Positions 58,571-64,000 of a DNA stretch of 64,000 nucleotides are shown here, in pieces. Position 1 is the stretch's first letter; every line of letters begins with the position of its first letter. The notes beneath the pieces are model-generated. The model saw only the letters and a list, made by a program, of their open reading frames with translations, did not search any database and had not been told where the DNA came from. Source of the stretch: Unio delphinus (taxonomy: Eukaryota; Mollusca; Bivalvia; Unionida; Unionidae); contig JAQISU010000155.1 in the NCBI GenBank assembly GCA_029339505.1, positions 18,382,501 to 18,446,500 on the forward strand. The letters are read 5' to 3'. The position numbers and the translations under genes were made by a program.

Positions 58571-59492
58571 CAAGGCAATCATCACCCCTTCACGGTTCTG
58601 GGTTGTTCATTTCTCTGTATAGTTGATGTGTCCAACTCAGTGTGCTCATTTCTTTTATTCATACTTTTGTCCCCCTCTATCTGACATGTACTCTGCTTAT
58701 TGTTATAAAAAATTCCAGCTCACGTGTTTTTTTTACTAACCACCATTTTTTCTGTGACACTTGTGGTTGTACGCTCCCTTATTTGTCAGTCGATTTCTTC
58801 CAATGTTTCTTTCTCTTAGTGATATATTTTTAGTATTAAATCATTTTTGTATTATGACTCCATTTGAGTATTATGACTATGGCATTTTGTACTCAGTACT
58901 CGGCATTTGTAGTCTCCGCTTATTTTAAATCAATACCAAGTCTGTTTTGTATGTGCCATGGTGATTATAAACGCTTAGTTTACTTCTCAAGTATTACAGT
59001 TGCAAATGTATTTCCTTTTCTTTAGTTATCCTTTATAATTCTATTTCATTTCATGTAGCTCAGTTCAACTCTGGTATAGGTAGATAATCAGATAATCATT
59101 TTCAATCCACTAGGTTGACTTCCTTGCGGTCTGTTTCATAGAATCATACGTGCCATTGTGATTTTAAACTCTTAGATTTTGTCTCCATAACTGTTAGATT
59201 TATTTTCCAATGTAAAGCAGACATTATTTACTGCTCAACTCAATGCATATAATAACATGCACTGCCAAAACCCAGAAAACATGCTGGCGGCTTTCGTTTT
59301 TTTTTTATGCTTATTAAACTGTGAGAAACATTTACCTACCACCGCATTATCTGCTGCTTGGTTGTGTATGCAGTTCAAGAAGAAACACATGTCGGCTATT
59401 GTTTGCGCAACAATCGTACACGTAATTAATTGAAGACCACATGATGTTCATTTTGGCATAACATTTCAAGAACCTGGTAAAATTGTTAAATT
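58571..59492. other. Intronic non-coding stretch
   Basis: Pyrimidine-rich to AT-rich with nothing recognised. Confidence 0.4.
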
Positions 59493-59850
59493 TTAGAAGC
59501 AACGCCACCATCGTATTATATTCAAATTCATACGCGAACTCTTCCGCAAAATGATAACAAACATTTTACATACTATTTATTGTACTTAAATTTTAAAAAA
59601 TCCCGGTACGAGAAAAATACACGTAGATTTATTTAAAATTTCAGGAACCACGCCACAATCGTATTATATTCAAATCCATACAAAATATCTTGCCATACGC
59701 ATATATCTTCCCCAAAATGATAATAAATTCTTTATACACTATTTCACATACTTTGAACAAAAACTATTTTTTGCATGTGCTAATGAATATACAAAATTTC
59801 GGGAGCCACACCGCTACCGCGTTATATCTGAATTCACATATATATATAAT
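59493..59850. repeat. Diverged tandem repeat, period about 150 bp
   Basis: Three units are marked by ACGCCACCATCGTATTATAT (59502), ACGCCACAATCGTATTATAT (59650) and ACCGCTACCGCGTTATAT (about 59810). Each is followed by TTCAAATTCATAC-like sequence, and the first two also by AAAATGATAA-like sequence. Diverged satellite-like triplet. Confidence 0.75.
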
Positions 59851-60685
59851 AGCCTTTGTTATATGACTATCTAAATTTCGTATAATTTTTGTTAATGACA
59901 ATAAATTGTAGTGATCATCTGTAAATAAAATAACGTAATTTTTGTCCATGGGTATAGATTCTTTTTGTTAGATATCAAGCTATAAATAGGTGTTTACAAG
60001 TTAAATTCAATGTATATATTGAACCCGTTGACAAATTTGGAGTAATGTCTTACTGGCTATTGGGGTCAGAAGGTTTCTATGAAGAATTAAGTTATTTTAC
60101 TTTGAATGAGTCAGTCACGTATGTTCTAATACAACATGTGAAATGTCATGCAATGAGTTGGGAAAATTTTGTTTTTTAGACTTGATGGCTGCATTTATGT
60201 TTTATGTTGTGTTTAAATATTATTTGAGAGGAAACATTTATTTGCATTATTCATAGGAATTACAAAGTGCTGATTGAACTAAAATCTTGTTCCGGAATTA
60301 TTGTGAAATTATTTAAGTTAGTTCTGGACAATGCCATTGTAATACATCAGGACTGTTAGTAGACCAGTACATAAAAATATACAAATTTATATGGCACTTT
60401 TGATTCTTTTGGACTTGACTAAACTATACAGGATTGTTTTGAATTTAATTCTTATTAATATAAGTTCCTTTTCTTTTTTTCATTTTGAACTTTGATAATT
60501 AAATTATTTTATAAGTTTTGCCTTTTTCTGTTAATAATAGAGTTGGAACAAATGGTACTTAAATATCATCCAAACATTATTAAAAGTATTTATAGCCTTA
60601 ACTATATGTACATACCAAAATTATAAATGAAAATGCATCACAAATTGTGGACATTATAGTAATTCTCTCACTTTTTATTTTGTAG
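59851..60685. other. Intron end
   Basis: AT-rich intronic DNA ending in the polypyrimidine tract and acceptor CTTTTTATTTTGTAG at 60685. Confidence 0.5.
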
Positions 60686-60802
60686 GAACTCAACTAACAG
60701 AGAATGACAGATTCATAAAACCCAAAGAAATGCTTACAGTATTAATCTTCAGTAGGATGTATACACTAAGCCCGGAGTTTTTCCCAAAGGATGACAATAT
60801 GA
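60686..60802 (+). CDS. STAND/NB-ARC-type NTPase, exon b
   Basis: A 117-bp phase 1-1 exon between the acceptor TTTTGTAG and the donor A/GTGAGTAT. Joined to exon a (46935) it completes glycine 247 and reads TQLTENDRFIKPKEMLTVLI, FSRMYTLSPEFFPKDDNM with no stop. This continues the GIPMAIIVTG segment exactly where NB-ARC proteins run on through their helical linker after G-x-P. The 3' 44 bp of the exon is also the first unit of a minisatellite that extends into the following intron. Downstream exons are not in the window. Confidence 0.75.
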
Positions 60803-61145
60803 GTGAGTATACTGTACTAAGCTCAGAGTTTTTCCCAAAGGAATACAACATGTGTTAGTATACTGTACTATGCTCCAAGGTTTTGTCCCCTTAGAAACAC
60901 AGTATGATGTGAGTATACTGTACTATTCTGCAAGTTTTATTTCCCAAAGTTATATAGTATGATGTGAGTATACCGTACTATGCTCCAAGGTTTGCTCCAA
61001 AGGAAGAAAATATATGTGAGTATCCTGTACTAGGTTCGAAGATTTTTTTCCCCCCAAAGAAAGACAATATATGTGAGTATCCTATACTATGTTCCAAGAT
61101 TTTTCCCCCAAAGGAAGACAATATGTGTGTGTATAGTGTACTATG
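60759..61145. repeat. 51-57-bp minisatellite arising across an exon-intron boundary
   Basis: About seven units start GTATAC or GTATCC (60759, 60807, 60858, 60913, 60968, 61020, 61077, with a partial at 61131). The consensus includes ACTGTACTATGCTCCAAG, TTTTTCCCAAAGGAAGACAA and TATGTGAGTAT. Unit 1 holds the exon's coding end and true donor; most later units keep a TGTGAGTA donor-like end. Confidence 0.9.
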
Positions 61146-61189
61146 CTCTTTTATGTACTTTGATCATATTATTGGTAAATGTAGACAGG

Positions 61190-62670
61190 ATGAGAATACC
61201 AACGTTAAAGGCAGTAATATGCTGACATCTACACCAGGAACTAGATGTAGTACCAAACATTAAACAGCACCTCAAGTCTTTGACCTAGATGACTCTGGCA
61301 TTAATGTTAACACCCCTCCAGAGTTCAGGCAATTACACGCTCCACAAGTCATGACCATTACAGTGATGACTTAAACCATGAAGATTTCCCCATGTATGTA
61401 CATCAAAAAACAATTATTAACTTGGAGGCCCAAATTGAAGAATTAAAACTACAGTTACATGCTATTATGTCAGCACAGGGAAGGATTTATGAGCAAGTAA
61501 CCTCATGTCAAACAATTCAAATTCCCAAATAGCAACAATGTTAGATGCTCAGACACAGACAATCCCAATACCAGCCAAAAGAAAATGTAAAATGACCATA
61601 CAAGTAATAACTGATACCCAAAGTAATCCTGGACTGCAAAGAACAGTACTCCCCTCTCAGTTATGTGTCTCATCTGGAATAGCAATAAGTGTACACCCGA
61701 GGCCCTCAGCTCAGACAAGTCTTTTGCCTAAACCATCAACTGCATTTCCCAGTGCTCAGACAAATGTTTCAACATTAGCTCAATTAATTCATACAACTCG
61801 AAGACCAATTTCAGCACCCATTCCTTCAAGAGATGTGTCTAAAATACAAACCAGAGTCCAACACATGAAATCACAAGCCAGAAAAGATAGAACTCTAATA
61901 ATTGGTTCCTCATTACATGTATTGAAAAGTATAATACCAAGGAGACTTTTTAAAACAAATACAGACTCTAAGAGGTGCCAGAATTGACAACATCATGGAC
62001 AAAATGAATACTCACCCAACCAAACACAAATAAATTAAAATTTTAGTATGCGGAAATGATGCCAGGGATGGAAGGTCACTAAATCAAATCAGATTAGATT
62101 TTGAACGTTTCCTGTATGCTGCTAGGTATTGCAGTCCAGATACATAATATCAGGACTACCTCCTTGTGTGGACACCAGGGTGAAAGAAATCAATGATCTC
62201 ATAATTGACCTATGTGGAGACTTCAACATACAGTACATTCCACAATACACATCTTTCTGTCTTCAGAACCAGGATGTTAACCTAAGCCTCAGCCCTGAGA
62301 GAAAAAAAATCATTTAAGTAGAAAAGGAACCTCTCAACTACTGAGAAATAGTAACATATTTGCCCCTATTGTCAGGCACTACATTGTATTATAAAGGGTG
62401 CTGTCCTTGCTGTGGAGAAACTGGGCATGGACACAAACAAAGACTGTCAATCAATGTATTATACATACTAGGAAGCTGGCAAAGAAGAGAATGTCAATGC
62501 TTCATTTACAACATATCTAAATGTACCTAGTGAGATAATTGACTCTAAATATTCAATGGACACTATTGTAAATGCAAAAGTTAACAAATTTTCAAGGTTT
62601 TTATGTGAGCTTGAAGGTGCTAACTTATTTGGACATTTAAATATGGAAAGAGGATGTCAGAATGAAAAAA
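61190..62670 (+). pseudogene. LINE ORF1 with coiled coil, SGNH-like domain and zinc knuckle
   Basis: The plus strand, across several frames, reads TPGTRCSTKH near 61230-61263, VFDLDDSGINVNTPPEFRQ, then the coiled coil NLEAQIEELKLQLHAIMSAQ (about 61410-61490) and a Pro/Thr-rich linker (61505-61850). Next comes an SGNH/GDSL-esterase-like core: RTLIIGSSLHVLKSI (61889), KILVCGNDARDG (62035-62070) and IISGLPPCVDTRVKEINDLI (62144-62205). A cysteine knuckle, GCCPCCGETGHGHKQ, lies at 62397-62440. Such esterase-bearing ORF1 proteins are known in CR1/L2-group LINEs. Frame changes near 61990, 62130 and 62315 mark it as inactive. Confidence 0.78.
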
Positions 62671-62674
62671 AAAT

Positions 62675-62998
62675 ATGGAAACAATCTCAGTGAGTACCGG
62701 ATTGCATGATGACATACATATAATTAATATGGAACTAAATACAAATGATTTTAACTTAGGTCACTTAAATGTACAAGGTATAGTAGAAAAAATAGAACTG
62801 ATTAAGTTAATGTTGTCTTCCAAGGAAAATAAAATACATTTTTTAGGACTCACTGAAACCAAATTAAGTGCTAACCACATTGATAATCTATTTCACTGTC
62901 AAGGCTACAATAAACCATTACATGGAGATAGAGTGGCAACAGGTAAATGTCTTGTTGTTTTAAAGAAACAAAACATACTCTCAATTGTTTCAACTTAA
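62675..62998 (+). pseudogene. LINE ORF2 start, apurinic-type endonuclease fragment
   Basis: A 107-codon frame: FNLGHLNVQGIVEKIELIKL, then IHFLGLTETKLSANHID and LFHCQGYNKPLHGDR. This matches the N-terminal strands of LINE endonucleases (N-x-x-S/G, I..LTET-L, GY) in the exonuclease-endonuclease-phosphatase fold. It stops at 62998 and no RT follows before the AT microsatellite, so the element is 3' truncated or interrupted. It directly follows ORF1 in sense orientation. Confidence 0.85.
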
Positions 62999-63145
62999 CT
63001 GAAATCTAAAATTTGTAATTATTAAAATAAATTTCTGTCAAAACATCAATTTCTAATGTTGTTTAACAATTCCTCTTGGCAAATTAAAAACGTTATGTAA
63101 ACTTCAAACAAATGTATCCATTATTCAATTATACATATTTCTAAA

Positions 63146-63146
<1 letters not shown>

Positions 63147-63226
<80 letters not shown>

Positions 63227-63239
63227 CATACATATATAT

Positions 63240-63315
<76 letters not shown>
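63147..63315. repeat. Long (TA)n microsatellite with CATA interruptions
   Basis: About 168 bp of alternating TA with a cluster of TACATACATA variants near 63213-63250. The longest AT tract in the window. Confidence 0.95.
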
Positions 63316-63318
<3 letters not shown>

Positions 63319-64000
63319 AACTTTTTAAGAAAGTATAATTGCAACAAAGAATGATTTTTGTGCAGAGGATAAACAATTTAAACTTCCCTTTCATATTATT
63401 CACTACAGTTTAGTCAATGAATTATAAATACCTCATAAGGGTTAATACAGAATTCTGAATGATACATTCAAAGACTTTTCCAAAACTTTCAAAGACAGTA
63501 TAGATTTCCATGACCTATTTACACAAACATTTTGTATACAGGTTATGTTATATAAGAAAATAACAAATGCAAAATACATTATTGTTTAATGATGAAATTC
63601 AAGCTATAGTTAATTAACAGAAAGAAACCAGGAAAACTCTACTACATCCGAATCTAACAATCTTGGACAATTTTATTTGTGATTATGAAAAGAAATTAAA
63701 GTGTCTGGGTATATTTCAATTTTCAGAGACTTTTAAAGATCTCGAGGTAATCTGCTCAATTTTCCCAAACTTTCAATGCCTTGAAAATGCTACCTCATTT
63801 CCCCAAACTGTCAAAAACCTTCAAAGACTGTTAAAACCCTGTCATTGTAACAGAATTGTTACCGAGAGGAGGGTGGATTAAATGAACAATACAAACACAA
63901 TTTGTGAAAGAAAATATAAATTTATGTAATAAATTATAAATGAAAAAAATACAGATGTAACAACACAATAATTCATGCACTCAACCCACAATTAAACTCA
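63316..64000. other. Non-coding end of the window
   Basis: AT-rich. Short CAAAGACT and CCAAACTTTCAA motifs recur loosely (63470-63840). A 72-codon frame at 63663-63881 shows no family. Confidence 0.4.

Larger units (their letters stand above)
46936..60685 (+). other. Predicted 13.75 kb intron of the NTPase gene
   Basis: Bounded by GTTTGG at 46936 and TTTTTATTTTGTAG at 60685. It contains nested hAT elements, a SINE-B, SINE-A copies, an antisense RTE-like LINE, antisense LINE ORF1 fragments, microsatellites and a promoter-like island. No other exon continuing the NB-ARC fold was found inside it, but short exons could be missed. Confidence 0.65.

Overview
This is eukaryotic, intron-bearing, AT-rich animal DNA packed with repeats. 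Dinucleotide and tetranucleotide microsatellites, tRNA-headed SINEs, decayed LINE fragments and short inverted-repeat DNA transposons cover much of it, and open reading frames are short and mostly low-complexity. The SINE, LINE and MITE mixture, and a STAND/NB-ARC-type gene, fit a marine mollusc, most likely a bivalve. That placement is inference from repeat style, not from a diagnostic gene.

Layout. 1-9.7 kb: non-coding DNA with a LINE 3' fragment (about 1640-2345), two or three MITE-like elements, SINE copies and microsatellites. 9.9-11.7 kb: a 1.83 kb fold-back element with two nearly identical 0.83 kb arms and an 8-bp target duplication. 12.6-37.3 kb: a direct head-to-tail duplication, unit 1 (12595-22657) and unit 2 (22658-37329). 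Most of the length difference comes from discrete insertions that can be dated relative to the duplication because the other unit preserves the empty site: a hAT-like MITE in unit 1; a pogo-like transposon, a 1.3 kb unclassified element, a full-length SINE and a 312-bp dimer in unit 2. 37.3-46 kb: SINEs, degenerate repeats, a hAT MITE with a perfect 8-bp target duplication, and one unidentified 162-codon minus-strand frame. 46.1-60.8 kb: the only convincing protein-coding gene, a STAND/NB-ARC NTPase. Its P-loop exon (46132-46935) appears to splice across a 13.75 kb intron to a 117-bp exon at 60686-60802. The intron carries a nested pair of hAT elements, a SINE, an antisense RTE-like LINE fragment, three antisense LINE ORF1 fragments and a promoter-like island. 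60.8-64 kb: a minisatellite grown from the second exon's 3' edge, then a sense-strand LINE with an SGNH-like ORF1 and the start of its endonuclease ORF, cut short by a long AT microsatellite.

Functionally only the NTPase gene is likely to be expressed as host protein. The rest records how transposons, simple repeats and one large tandem duplication remodelled the locus. All identities rest on motifs read by eye; no database search was possible.
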